Shown one piece after another: positions 35,881 through 44,415 of a DNA stretch of 56,929 nt. The stretch is from Aquidulcibacter sp. (GTDB lineage Bacteria; Pseudomonadota; Alphaproteobacteria; Caulobacterales; Aquidulcibacteraceae), in NCBI RefSeq assembly GCF_020253525.1, contig NZ_JADCBK010000023.1, positions 1-56,929 of the forward strand. The letters are read 5' to 3'. Position 1 is the first letter of the stretch. Every line of letters begins with the position of its first letter. Below the pieces are notes generated by a model. It ran no database searches, had not been told where the DNA came from, and was given only the letters and a program-made list of their open reading frames with translations. The position numbers were made by a program, and so were the translations under genes.

Positions 35881-35936
35881 ACTGAACCGTTCAGTTAATT
35901 AGTGACGTACTTATTGAACTTAACAGTTCGGTTCAG
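35881..35936. promoter_or_regulatory. TetR operator palindrome and second half-site
   Basis: ACTGAAC-C-GTTCAGT at 35881-35895 is a perfect 7-1-7 palindrome of the kind bound by TetR/AcrR-type repressors, directly upstream of the TetR start. Around 35924-35936 CAGTTCGGTTCAG repeats the GTTCAG half-site, giving a possible second, weaker site on the exporter side. Both lie in the shared divergent promoter, so binding would block transcription in both directions. Confidence 0.75.
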
Positions 35937-36023
35937 AAATTGCCAGTACCCGGCGGCGTTTTTTTAGATGGGTACGGTCACGGCAAAGCTGACGAACCCG
36001 AACCAAACCTTAGAAGCAGTCTT

Positions 36024-37208
36024 ATGGCATCACTTAATTCTCAATCCGGGCCGCAGTCCTTTCTGGGTATGATTGGCATTGCGCTCAAAATGCTGATGGG
36101 CGACCCGGTGAAATATTTTGGATTGGTGTTTGGGATTGGCTTTTCCACCTTGCTGATGAGCCAGCAGGCCTCGATCTTTGTGGGTCTTTTGACATGGGGG
36201 GCCAATCCGGTTCTCGACGTTCGCCAAGCCCAAATCTGGGTGATGGACCCACGGGTGAAACAGCCCGACCAAGGCCAGCCGATCAGCGACCAAAGCCTGT
36301 ACCGCGTCCGTTCGGTGGATGGCGTGGCGTGGGCGGTGCCCTATGCGCGGTCGGCCGCAACGGTCAAAACCATGCAGGGCAATATTGCCGCGATCACTTT
36401 GGTTGGTGTCGATAATCAGTCCATGGTGGGCCTGCCGGAAGAGAATTTGGCCAATAGCATGGCAGCGATCCGGGGGCGCAATGCGGCCATCCTTGATGGC
36501 AATAAAACCAATCTGATCTGGGCCGATGGGCGCGACCCAGTCGGCGAAGTTGTCGAAATCAACGATAATCGCGTCGTGGTAACCGGGCTGACCAGTTCGC
36601 TTGCGAATTTCAGCGGCCTGCCCACGCTATACATGAAATATTCCGATGCGATTGCGATTACCCCGCCAGAGCGCAACAAGCTTTCCTTCGTCCTGGTTTC
36701 GGCGAAGCCTGGCGTTGAACCAGAGGCTTTGGCCAAACGGATCACAGAGGTTACCGGCCTCAAAGCGCTGACGCGGCAGCAATTTGCGGCAGCTGGTACG
36801 CAATTCATCATTGAGAATACCGGCATCCCCATCTCGTTTGGGGCCGCCATCGGCCTCGGTATCCTTGTGGCGGTGGTGATCACCGCTTTGACGCTGGCGA
36901 TGTTTGTGGCTGAGAACCTCAAGAATTTCGGGGCCCTCAAGGCCATTGGTGTCACCAATCAGCAAATTTTGGTCATGGTCTTAAGCCAAGCCATGCTGGT
37001 GGGCTTCATCGGCTATGGCATTGGCATCGGGGGTACCGCCGCCTTCCTCTATTTTGGTCAAGCCGACCCCAGCCTGCGCGGCTTTAAAGCCTTGGGCGAG
37101 ATTGTTGGTGGCAGCGCCCTCTTGGTGATGGCGATTGTCCTGGGCTCTGCCTATGCCAGCGTGCGTAAAGTTCTAAAGCTCGATCCTGCCATCGTGTTTA
37201 GGGGGTAA
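36024..37208 (+). CDS. ABC exporter permease, DevC/MacB-like (FtsX type)
   Basis: A 394-residue inner-membrane permease. One hydrophobic helix near residues 33-53 is followed by a large periplasmic domain (about 60-265) and three C-terminal helices (about 275-300, 320-345 and 360-382), the FtsX/DevC topology. The stretch LKNFGALKAIGVTNQQI is the conserved coupling segment. In cyanobacterial DevBCA the complex exports glycolipids. The ATG at 36024 fits the family, which starts close before the IALKMLMGDP segment; upstream frame to 35940 overlaps the operator region. It is first in the operon permease-ATPase-adaptor-outer membrane protein. Confidence 0.85.
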   Translation: MASLNSQSGPQSFLGMIGIALKMLMGDPVKYFGLVFGIGFSTLLMSQQASIFVGLLTWGANPVLDVRQAQIWVMDPRVKQPDQGQPISDQSLYRVRSVDGVAWAVPYARSAATVKTMQGNIAAITLVGVDNQSMVGLPEENLANSMAAIRGRNAAILDGNKTNLIWADGRDPVGEVVEINDNRVVVTGLTSSLANFSGLPTLYMKYSDAIAITPPERNKLSFVLVSAKPGVEPEALAKRITEVTGLKALTRQQFAAAGTQFIIENTGIPISFGAAIGLGILVAVVITALTLAMFVAENLKNFGALKAIGVTNQQILVMVLSQAMLVGFIGYGIGIGGTAAFLYFGQADPSLRGFKALGEIVGGSALLVMAIVLGSAYASVRKVLKLDPAIVFRG

Positions 37209-37212
37209 GCAC

Positions 37213-37932
37213 ATGTCGATAATTTCCCCTCAAGCTGCCGTCATTGATCAGGTCATCAAGGAATTTCCCAGTGGCAATGATGTGATCCGCGTTCTCCATG
37301 GTATTTCGCTGGGCATTGATTACGGCAAAATGACCATGTTGGTTGGTCCCTCTGGCTGCGGCAAGACGACGGTTTTGTCCATCCTGTCGGGCACGCTGTC
37401 GGCCACTTCCGGCACGGTCACCGTGATGAATGAGCGTCTGGACCGCTTGAAGAATGATGATCTGGTGCGGTTTCGCCGGCGCAAGATCGGCTTTATCTTC
37501 CAGCAATATAATCTCATTCCCACCCTGAATGTGGCTGAAAATGCCGCTATTCCGCTGATCTCTGACGGTGTGGCTTGGGAAGACGCGCTTGCCCAATCTG
37601 GTCGGATGCTCGACCATTTGGGGCTTGGCCCGCACAAAGCGAAATACCCGCGCCAATTGTCTGGCGGGCAACAGCAACGTGTCGCCATTGCACGTGCCCT
37701 GTCGCACAATCCGGCTCTGGTGGTGTGTGATGAGCCCACAGCCGCCCTCGATGCTGCCTCAGGACAGGCCGTGATGGCTTTGCTGGATGAAGCCGCAGAC
37801 GACCCCAATCGCGCGGTTCTAGTCGTGACCCATGACGACCGCATTTTTTCCTTCGCCGATCGCATCATCCGCATGGAAGATGGACGTGTGATCGACGATG
37901 GCCTCACCCAATCCCTCCCCCAAAAGGTCTAA
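37213..37932 (+). CDS. ABC exporter ATPase, DevA/LolD-like
   Basis: A 239-residue nucleotide-binding subunit. Walker A is GPSGCGKTT near residues 46-54, the Q-loop is IFQQYNLIPTL, the signature is LSGGQQQRVAIARAL near 150-164, and Walker B with catalytic Glu is VVCDEPTAALD near 172-182, followed by the H-loop VVTHD. It would power the permease encoded 4 bases upstream. The arrangement with an HlyD-type adaptor and an outer-membrane factor makes it part of a tripartite ABC exporter rather than a lipoprotein-sorting Lol system. Confidence 0.92.
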   Translation: MSIISPQAAVIDQVIKEFPSGNDVIRVLHGISLGIDYGKMTMLVGPSGCGKTTVLSILSGTLSATSGTVTVMNERLDRLKNDDLVRFRRRKIGFIFQQYNLIPTLNVAENAAIPLISDGVAWEDALAQSGRMLDHLGLGPHKAKYPRQLSGGQQQRVAIARALSHNPALVVCDEPTAALDAASGQAVMALLDEAADDPNRAVLVVTHDDRIFSFADRIIRMEDGRVIDDGLTQSLPQKV

Positions 37933-37936
37933 GAAG

Positions 37937-39220
37937 ATGAAAGTCACTCCCCAACTCTTGCGCCGCCTCATTCTGCCGATTGGTGCGACCGGCTTGATCG
38001 CTTTTGCGGTTTTGACCCTGTCGCCACCCGATAAGGCCGGTGCCGCGCCACCCGCACCGCCAGCCACCGCACCAGCGGATCAAGATTCGGTGGTGGCCGC
38101 CCTTGGTGTGATCGAGCCCTCAAGCGAAGTGATCGCGGTTGGGTCTGAATTGTCAGGCGTTGTGCGCGAGGTCTTTGTAAAGCCCGGCGATCAAGTGGCC
38201 GCAGGCGCACCCTTGTTCCGTCTCGATGGGCGTGCCTTGGGTGCCAGTCTGGAAGCACAATTGGCAGCCGCCCAGCAGGCGCGCGCAAATAGTGCGGCAA
38301 GTGCCAGCCGCGTTCCGTCCTTACAAGCCAATGCGGCCAATGCCGCAGCAGGCATTTCCCAAGCTGAGGCCGGCGTCACAACAGCACGTGGTACCCTCAC
38401 GCAGGCCGAAGGGCGCTTGGCCAATGCACAGGCAGCAGCCGACGCAGCCCGCCTTGCCCTTGCCGATGCGCAAGCCCGCTTAGGCCTGTTTGCCACGATT
38501 TCCGATCCGCGCGCGGTTTCAACCGATGAGAGAGATCGCGCTAAATTCGCGATGGAACGGGCAAAAGCCGCCTATGATCAAGCCCGTGGGGCCGTCTTGG
38601 AGGCTGAAGGCGGGCTGACTGCCGCGCGTGGTGGCCTTGCCGATGCGCAAGCCCGTTTAGCGGCCGCAAAAGCCTCAAGCGCCAGTGCCAAAGCTTCCAT
38701 CACCGAAGGCCAACAAGCAGCTTTGGCCGCGCAAGCCGGGGCAGCCCAAGCCGCTGCCCAAGCCAAAGTGGTTTCCACTGACCTCGATCGATTGACGGTA
38801 CGTGCCCCGATTGCAGGCCAAGTCCTGCGTCTGAATATTCGGGTGGGGGAGTTTGCCAGTGCCGGGACCTTGGCAGAACCGCTCGTCGCCATGGGTGCGG
38901 TTAATCCCATGCATGTACGGGTGCAGATTGACGAAGAAGATGCCGCCCGTATCGCCGCCGGTGCACCCGCCCAAGCAAGCCTGCGCGGGGATGCTTCCAA
39001 ACGTATCCCCCTAACCTTTGTGCGGTTTGAACCTCAAGCCATGCCGAAGAAGAACCTCAATGGCGGGGCAGAGCGGGTGGATACCCGCGTCGTGGAAGCG
39101 ATTTATGCCTTTAATCCCACGGGGATTCAGGCCTTCGTTGGTCAGCAAATGGATGTCTTCGTCACGGCTAAACCAATTGCGCGGGCCGCAGCTCCGAAAA
39201 AGACAGGGGATGCGAAATGA
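37937..39220 (+). CDS. HlyD/DevB-type periplasmic adaptor (membrane fusion protein)
   Basis: A 427-residue adaptor with one N-terminal membrane anchor (about residues 11-30) and a Pro/Ala-rich linker. The lipoyl half SGVVREVFVKPGDQVAAGAPLFRLDG is near residue 75-100, then a very Ala-rich coiled-coil hairpin (about 105-295), then the second lipoyl half VRAPIAGQVLRLNIRVGEF and a beta-barrel. The long hairpin is what reaches the outer-membrane factor. Start chosen at 37937 with AGAAG directly upstream. It overlaps the outer-membrane factor gene as ATGA. Confidence 0.9.
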   Translation: MKVTPQLLRRLILPIGATGLIAFAVLTLSPPDKAGAAPPAPPATAPADQDSVVAALGVIEPSSEVIAVGSELSGVVREVFVKPGDQVAAGAPLFRLDGRALGASLEAQLAAAQQARANSAASASRVPSLQANAANAAAGISQAEAGVTTARGTLTQAEGRLANAQAAADAARLALADAQARLGLFATISDPRAVSTDERDRAKFAMERAKAAYDQARGAVLEAEGGLTAARGGLADAQARLAAAKASSASAKASITEGQQAALAAQAGAAQAAAQAKVVSTDLDRLTVRAPIAGQVLRLNIRVGEFASAGTLAEPLVAMGAVNPMHVRVQIDEEDAARIAAGAPAQASLRGDASKRIPLTFVRFEPQAMPKKNLNGGAERVDTRVVEAIYAFNPTGIQAFVGQQMDVFVTAKPIARAAAPKKTGDAK

Positions 39221-40560
39221 GCCGCTCTCGTTTTGGGGCTTTGGCCAGTTTAATGGCGGTTAGCCTTGTGCTGTCAGGCTGTGCAACGGCCTCTGGCGCA
39301 CAAATTGAGGCTGAAACCCGCGCAAGCCTTCCCTCCGCCTGGCAGGAAGCCGCCCGTTTGCCAGATGTGGTAACCAGTCAAGATGCCGTTTTGAAGGAAT
39401 TATTCTACCGGGTACAGGTGGGGCCAGACCTCGCCCTTGCCCAAAGCCGTCTGAAAGAGGCAGAGGCGCGCTTAATGGTCGCCCGGGCCGGGCTCTTGCC
39501 GTCTCTTAGCCTGGGTGGCAGTCAAACCAGGACCGAAATTGATGGCGGCAAAGCGAGCTTGGAGAAGGTTGGCAGCGCCACCTTGGCTATCCCCTTAGAC
39601 GTGTTTGGTGCCAATCGTGCGCGGGCAGGGGCCAGTAAAGCCCGCTTACAGGCCGCCCGTTTGGATGCACAACGGGTTGCAAGTGCCACCCGTACCAATC
39701 TGGCCCAATTGTACATCGCCTATCGCGCTGCCCAAGCCCAAGTCGCCGTAACACAGGCCAATTTGGCCAGTGCGGAGGACAGTTTAAGCCTTGCTAAAGC
39801 GCGCCAAGCAGCTGGGTTAGAGACAGGTCTTGGTGTGGCCCAAGCCACCAGCAATCGCGATGCGATTGCCGCGCGCTTACCCAGCTTTCTACAAGCCCAA
39901 ACGGCTGCCCGCCTTGGTCTGGAAGCTTTGATCGGCGACAGGCCCGGCAGTTTAGCCGGTTTACTGCAACCAATCGCCCCAATCCCGCAGCTTGATTCCC
40001 GGCAAGCTGTTGTAGCCCCACAAATCTGGCTCGACACGCGTCCCGATCTGGTCGCAGCCCAACAGCGTTTGCGCGCCGCAGGGCTAGATGCCCGCGCTGC
40101 CCTGCGTGACCGCCTGCCAAATCTTTCGATCACCGCCCTTGGTCTGGAAACCGATCTTGGCCAAGGCGTGTCTGTCCCTTCCAACAGCGTGGCGGGGAAT
40201 GTGGCCATGACGCTGTTTGACTTTGGGCGTTTGCGCGGCTTGGCAAAAGCTGCTGGCGCACAAGCTGAGACCGAGGCCTTGCTCTATCAACAAAGCGTCT
40301 TGCAGGCCATGGCCGATCTGGAAACTCAAGCCTCGGCTGTTCGCCAAGGTGAGCGTAGTGCCCAAGCCCAGGCCGCCAATGTTGCCTCAGCGGCTGATCA
40401 GGCGCGATTGGCCCGTGTTCGCTATACGTCGGGCCTGTCGGGCTTTTTAGACGTGCTGACGGCAGAGCGCGCCGCCTATGAGGCCCAGAGCGCGGAAGTG
40501 ACCGCTAAGGCAGAGGCAGCGCGTGCACAATTTGCCTTTGCTTTGGCGCTTGGACTTTAG
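39217..40560 (+). CDS. Outer-membrane efflux lipoprotein (TolC/NodT family)
   Basis: A 447-residue outer-membrane factor. The signal ends in the lipobox LSGC with Cys22, so it is anchored by lipid, as in the NodT/OprM branch. Two OEP repeats follow, each with long amphipathic helices and a strand pair; LAQLYIAYRAAQAQVAVTQ and LPNLSITALGLETD are typical pieces. With the adaptor, permease and ATPase it completes a channel from cytoplasm or inner membrane to the outside. Start fixed by the ATGA overlap with the adaptor gene. Confidence 0.9.
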   Translation: MSRSRFGALASLMAVSLVLSGCATASGAQIEAETRASLPSAWQEAARLPDVVTSQDAVLKELFYRVQVGPDLALAQSRLKEAEARLMVARAGLLPSLSLGGSQTRTEIDGGKASLEKVGSATLAIPLDVFGANRARAGASKARLQAARLDAQRVASATRTNLAQLYIAYRAAQAQVAVTQANLASAEDSLSLAKARQAAGLETGLGVAQATSNRDAIAARLPSFLQAQTAARLGLEALIGDRPGSLAGLLQPIAPIPQLDSRQAVVAPQIWLDTRPDLVAAQQRLRAAGLDARAALRDRLPNLSITALGLETDLGQGVSVPSNSVAGNVAMTLFDFGRLRGLAKAAGAQAETEALLYQQSVLQAMADLETQASAVRQGERSAQAQAANVASAADQARLARVRYTSGLSGFLDVLTAERAAYEAQSAEVTAKAEAARAQFAFALALGL

Positions 40561-40725
40561 GGATTGGCGCTTAGTCTTCACTTCTCCGCGAGTCGCCTTA
40601 GTAACTTGGCGATTGGGTGCGCGTGGCCTTTGCCACACCACGCGGTCTGAAGTAGGCAGCCGCACGGAAGCCACGGAAGCGTCACGGGCGATCTCCGACA
40701 GTCAGCGAAGGACATCAGTCTCAAC
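40561..40725 (+). other. Spacer with a hairpin after the exporter operon
   Basis: CGCGTGG at 40620-40626 and CCACGCG at 40638-40644 form a 7-bp stem with an 11-base loop; an alternative GTGGC/GCCAC pairing competes. No T-run follows, so this is at most a weak or Rho-dependent termination or processing signal. The spacer is also the only promoter space for the porin gene. Confidence 0.35.
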
Positions 40726-42147
40726 GTGCGTCAGTTTTTAGCGGCTTATGCCCTCGTCGCGGTGGCGATCTCTCAGCCGGGGCTTTTACACGCCCAAACT
40801 GCACCAGACAGCAGTTCCGCCGCCACGCCTGAGCGAATTTTACCCGACTGGCTGAAAATCTCCGGGGAATCGCGCGTTCGCTACGAAAGCCTCGACGGGC
40901 AGTTTCGCGCTGGGGGAAGTGGTGGCGACCAAGCGCTGGCATTTCGCACCACAATCCTTGCTGAAGCAAAGTTTGACCCCGTCACCTTTGGGATCGAGCT
41001 GCAAGACAGCCGCAAGGAACTCAATGACGCGGGATCTACATTGAGCGCCTCGCTCGTCAATCCGCTAGATTTCTTGCAAGCTTATGCGTCAATCGATCTG
41101 AGTGGGTCGGGCTTGGCCAGCGCGTTGAAACAAGACAAGGCGCGCCTGAAACTGGGGCGTCAAACCTTAGATATAGGTGGTCGACGTATCCTTGAACGCG
41201 CGGACATGGCCAATGTGCTGTTGAACTTCACCGGCGCCTATTGGCAGTCCAGCAATGCGCGCGGCGATGCGTGGAGTATTGTTGCGGTGGTGCCGGTCGG
41301 GCGACTGCCGCAGGATCGCGCGAGCCTTGAAAAGAATGAAATGCAGGCTGATCGAGAGGAATGGTCGCGCTTGCTCTTGGGGGTGCATTATCGGCGCGCC
41401 AATCTGCTGGGCGATATGTTGCCCGACACTTCAGGCGAATTGTTTGTGTTTCGCCTAAAGGAACACGATACAGCCAGAACCAACACCCCCAATCGCGACT
41501 ATCTGCAGCCAGGCTTCCGCCTGTTCCGCCCACCGCAAACGGGCCAATGGGATTTTGAATTGGATACCTCTTGGCGCACGGGTACCCGCCGGGCAAGTGC
41601 GGCGCTGAGCGATACGATTGACCTGAAAGTGCGCACCTTCGCCGCCCACGCCCATATTGGCTATACATTTGACGCACCTTGGCAGCCGCGTCTGGTGCTG
41701 GATTGGGACTTTGGTTCCGGCGACCGCAATCCCAATGACCTGAAATACGAACAAGCCGAGCGCTTATTTGGTGGGCGGCGCACCGATCTGGGCAATACCG
41801 GTATTCATGGGCCTTTGACGCCGGCCAATATCAATGCTGCCGGTGGGCGCATTGAAGTTAAGCCAAATGCCCGCAGCGATATGCGCTTGGCCTTCAAGCT
41901 CGCCCATTTGGATGAAGCCCGCGACGCCTGGGTGGTCGCACGCGTTCAGGATCGGACAGGTCAGGCCGGCACCTTTATCGGAACCACGATTGATAGTCGC
42001 GCCCGCTATTGGCTGCAGCCTAACAAGTTGCGCGTGGAAGTTGGCGCGTCAGCGCTTATTCCAGGTCGCTTTGCGCGAACTGCCCCCAATGCCTCGCGCC
42101 AAGGCACAACCCATTATGGCTTTGTCGCCTTTACCCGCTTCTTCTGA
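40726..42147 (+). CDS. Alginate-export-type outer-membrane beta-barrel protein
   Basis: A 473-residue protein with a signal peptide (about residues 1-23, cleavage near LHA-QTA) and alternating strands ending in Phe (THYGFVAFTRFF), the usual beta-barrel C-terminus. The pattern SGESRVRYESLDGQFR ... ALAFRTTILAEAKFDPVTFGIELQDSR (in part) and LGRQTLDIGGRRILERAD fits the Alginate_exp family. In alphaproteobacteria such barrels serve uptake or export of varied solutes, so alginate is not implied. The start is a GTG with GAAGG about 13 bases upstream, a poor match, so the start is less certain. It may be co-regulated with the exporter. Confidence 0.8.
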   Translation: MRQFLAAYALVAVAISQPGLLHAQTAPDSSSAATPERILPDWLKISGESRVRYESLDGQFRAGGSGGDQALAFRTTILAEAKFDPVTFGIELQDSRKELNDAGSTLSASLVNPLDFLQAYASIDLSGSGLASALKQDKARLKLGRQTLDIGGRRILERADMANVLLNFTGAYWQSSNARGDAWSIVAVVPVGRLPQDRASLEKNEMQADREEWSRLLLGVHYRRANLLGDMLPDTSGELFVFRLKEHDTARTNTPNRDYLQPGFRLFRPPQTGQWDFELDTSWRTGTRRASAALSDTIDLKVRTFAAHAHIGYTFDAPWQPRLVLDWDFGSGDRNPNDLKYEQAERLFGGRRTDLGNTGIHGPLTPANINAAGGRIEVKPNARSDMRLAFKLAHLDEARDAWVVARVQDRTGQAGTFIGTTIDSRARYWLQPNKLRVEVGASALIPGRFARTAPNASRQGTTHYGFVAFTRFF

Positions 42148-42154
42148 TGCGGCT

Positions 42155-42808
42155 TTAGCTGCGATCAAACAAATCAAGAGTGCGCGCCCAAGCAAGGTCT
42201 GCTTGGGTGGGGTCGAAGTCATGGCCCCGGTCTGAGAAAAAGCCATGGCCTGCCGGATAGATATGAATGGGCACATGGGGGTGGGCGATGCGCACTTCTT
42301 CGACCAAACTTAACGGAATGCCCGGGTCATTGTCGCCATAATGCAGCTCAATCGGTGCTTGTGGTGTTTCAGCCAAGAACATATTGATCATCCGGCCATA
42401 AAAGCCCGACGCGGCCGTGACGCCCGTGCAGCGACAGGCGGCCACCCACGCAACCGTGCCGCCCCAGCAAAAGCCTGTGACAAAGTTTCGAGACTGGGTC
42501 TGACGCAAGAGATCAATCGCTGCTTGGGTATCGGCAGCGACTTGATCCCAAGATGTGGCCCGTACGGCAGATAAGCCCTTTTGAATCCCATCTTGATCAT
42601 AGGGGGCTGAGAAACCGGCTTCTATGCGGTCGAAATAAGCAGGGGCGACAACGTCAAAGCCGTCGCCAGCAAAGCGGGCGCACAAAGCGCGGATATTGGC
42701 ATTCAGGCCAAAAATCTCTTGTGCCACAACCAAACCGCCCCGGCGCTGTTCGCCCGTGGCAGGCTCAAACAGGGCCGGAATGCCGGTCGAAAGTTGGATC
42801 ATCGCCAT
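42155..42808 (-). CDS. Dienelactone hydrolase family protein
   Basis: A 217-residue alpha/beta hydrolase. The nucleophile is Cys114 in GFCWGG, with Asp in GDNDPGIP and His in AGHGF completing the Cys-Asp-His triad of dienelactone hydrolases. The early VVAQEIFGLNANIRALCARFA stretch is highly typical. Family members hydrolyse lactones or esters such as carboxymethylenebutenolide; the true substrate is unknown here because no chlorocatechol pathway is nearby. It starts 3 bases after the end of the Nudix gene, so the two form an operon. Confidence 0.87.
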   Translation of the reverse strand: MAMIQLSTGIPALFEPATGEQRRGGLVVAQEIFGLNANIRALCARFAGDGFDVVAPAYFDRIEAGFSAPYDQDGIQKGLSAVRATSWDQVAADTQAAIDLLRQTQSRNFVTGFCWGGTVAWVAACRCTGVTAASGFYGRMINMFLAETPQAPIELHYGDNDPGIPLSLVEEVRIAHPHVPIHIYPAGHGFFSDRGHDFDPTQADLAWARTLDLFDRS

Positions 42809-42811
42809 ATC

Positions 42812-43579
42812 TTATCCCCGCATCGCTGTGTCGAGTGTTTCTTCGGTGACAGGATAGCCAAGGTCTGAGCGGATCTTCAACACACCATTTTCAATGATCG
42901 GTTGGACGATGCCCTGCGGGCGAGCGGCCACATCGGCTAAGGCTTGAGCCACGGTTTTGGACAGGGCCAAGAGCTCGAGGTTACGCGAGGTTGGAAAGAT
43001 AATCTTGCGCCGGCCTGCGGCTAAATCATCCAAAGCGGCTTGTGGCTTGATCCAGACCAGATCGACGGCTTCGCTGCCGTCTTGGACCCCGTCTTGGCCA
43101 GCGGGCACGGGGGTCAAATAGAAGCGGGTATCAAAGCGCTTATGGAGGGCTGGGGGCGGGATCCAACGCGCAAACGGGTGAAGCGCGCTGGTCGCAAGCT
43201 TGAGGCCATGGCCGCGCACCAAGGGCTGAAACAAAGTCGCATCGCGATCCACGCGCTTGCGCATATCGGTGAGGTCGAGGGCTTGGGCACCAATCGGCTC
43301 ACCATTGCGGGTGGCGAGCAAAATGCCGGTCTCTTCATAGGCTTCGCGAAGCGCTGCGACCCGGGCGGCGCGTTCATCGGCTTCTAAGCCTTCTAAGCCT
43401 TCGGCGGCCTCCAACCAGCCTTCATCAAAGTCGGCGGGATCAACCTTCCCGCCGGGCCACACCATCGCGCCGCCAGCAAAGCCGATATTGGCGTGGCGCT
43501 CTACCATCATGACTTCCAGCCCGTCTGCGCCATCGCGCACCAATAAAATCGTCGCAGCGGGGAATAAAGTGTCATCCAT
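42812..43579 (-). CDS. Nudix hydrolase, NUDT19/RP2-like
   Basis: A 255-residue hydrolase of nucleoside-diphosphate-linked compounds, possibly CoA or acyl-CoA derivatives. The Nudix box is interrupted: WPGGKVDPADFDEGW is separated by about 20 residues from the second half ALREAYEETGILL, an insertion also known in the NUDT19 group. The metal-binding EExG core is intact. Start at 43579 begins MDDTLFPAATILLVRD, typical of the family. It is divergent from the alpha/beta hydrolase gene by 20 bases and is followed by the dienelactone hydrolase gene. Confidence 0.82.
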   Translation of the reverse strand: MDDTLFPAATILLVRDGADGLEVMMVERHANIGFAGGAMVWPGGKVDPADFDEGWLEAAEGLEGLEADERAARVAALREAYEETGILLATRNGEPIGAQALDLTDMRKRVDRDATLFQPLVRGHGLKLATSALHPFARWIPPPALHKRFDTRFYLTPVPAGQDGVQDGSEAVDLVWIKPQAALDDLAAGRRKIIFPTSRNLELLALSKTVAQALADVAARPQGIVQPIIENGVLKIRSDLGYPVTEETLDTAMRG

Positions 43580-43599
43580 CTTGAGGTTTCCGTTTCGTC

Positions 43600-44415
43600 A
43601 TGACCTTGCAAACTGCGCGGCGGCGTTCCACACGCTTTGTCATGAACGACCTTGTGACTCATGCCAAGCATCTTTTGAACCAATCCGGCCAGCCCAAGCG
43701 GCGGGCGGTTCCCCGCGTCAGCCCACTTCTGCATCAAGCTGACCATGAGATGGTAGGGCCTGTAGGTGGCCAGATTGCCAGTTGGCATTTGCTTGGCCAC
43801 CGCTTTGAGGAGCCACCTGTGTTGTTGGTCCATGGCTGGGAGGATGACACCAGTCTGTGGTCGCCCTTGATTGACCTGTTGAATCAACGCGGCCGTTCCG
43901 TGGTGGCCTTTGACCTACCGGGCCATGGCCATAGTGATGGGGATCGTTGCAGCTTGGAATTGGCGGCAGACGCCATTTTGGCTTTGCAAGCCCGCTTCGG
44001 CCCTTTCTCTGGGGCTGCCACGCATTCCTTCGGGGGGCCAGCTTTGGTCAAGGCCTTCCAACAAGGATTAGATCTGGCCCAAGTCGTGTTGATCTCGCCC
44101 CCTGTTGTGCAAGCGCGCCAGTTTGAGCGGGCGTGGCGGCGCTATGGCGTGGAAGAGCCGATGATTGAAGCCGCCTTAGCGCTTGGACAGGAAGAGGGCC
44201 GTTTCTTTGATCTGGCGGCAGCTGCAACCAGCATGACAGCCGAAGCCTTATTCATCCATTCCCTTGATGATGAGCAATGTCCGGCCTCAGAAGGTAAGCG
44301 CGCAGCAGAGGCTTGGCCCGGTGCGCGCTTTTGGCCGGTTGATGGGCTTGGGCACCGTGCCTTGGTACAGGATGAGGAAGTGGTCTCGATGGTTGCAGGC
44401 TGGCTGGACGCTTAA
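43600..44415 (+). CDS. Alpha/beta hydrolase
   Basis: A 271-residue hydrolase. VLLVHGWEDDTSLWSPLID gives the oxyanion strand and HG motif, FDLPGHGHSDG the next loop, the nucleophile is Ser in ATHSFGG (a THSFGG version of GxSxG), the acid probably Asp in HSLDDEQCP and the His in GLGHRALV. Substrate unknown. Alternative ATG at 43642 would remove 14 residues; neither start has a clear ribosome site. It shares TTAA stops with the convergent thrB gene. Confidence 0.82.
   Translation: MTLQTARRRSTRFVMNDLVTHAKHLLNQSGQPKRRAVPRVSPLLHQADHEMVGPVGGQIASWHLLGHRFEEPPVLLVHGWEDDTSLWSPLIDLLNQRGRSVVAFDLPGHGHSDGDRCSLELAADAILALQARFGPFSGAATHSFGGPALVKAFQQGLDLAQVVLISPPVVQARQFERAWRRYGVEEPMIEAALALGQEEGRFFDLAAAATSMTAEALFIHSLDDEQCPASEGKRAAEAWPGARFWPVDGLGHRALVQDEEVVSMVAGWLDA

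Noticed and set aside
38191-39000. Long antisense frames opposite the HlyD-type adaptor
   Set aside because: They come from the Ala-rich coiled-coil codons (GCC/GCA) read in reverse, with no protein features.
42812-43579. Interrupted Nudix box as a sign of an inactive or new enzyme
   Set aside because: The 20-residue insertion before REAYEETG is a known trait of the NUDT19/RP2-like group, so it is noted in the annotation only.
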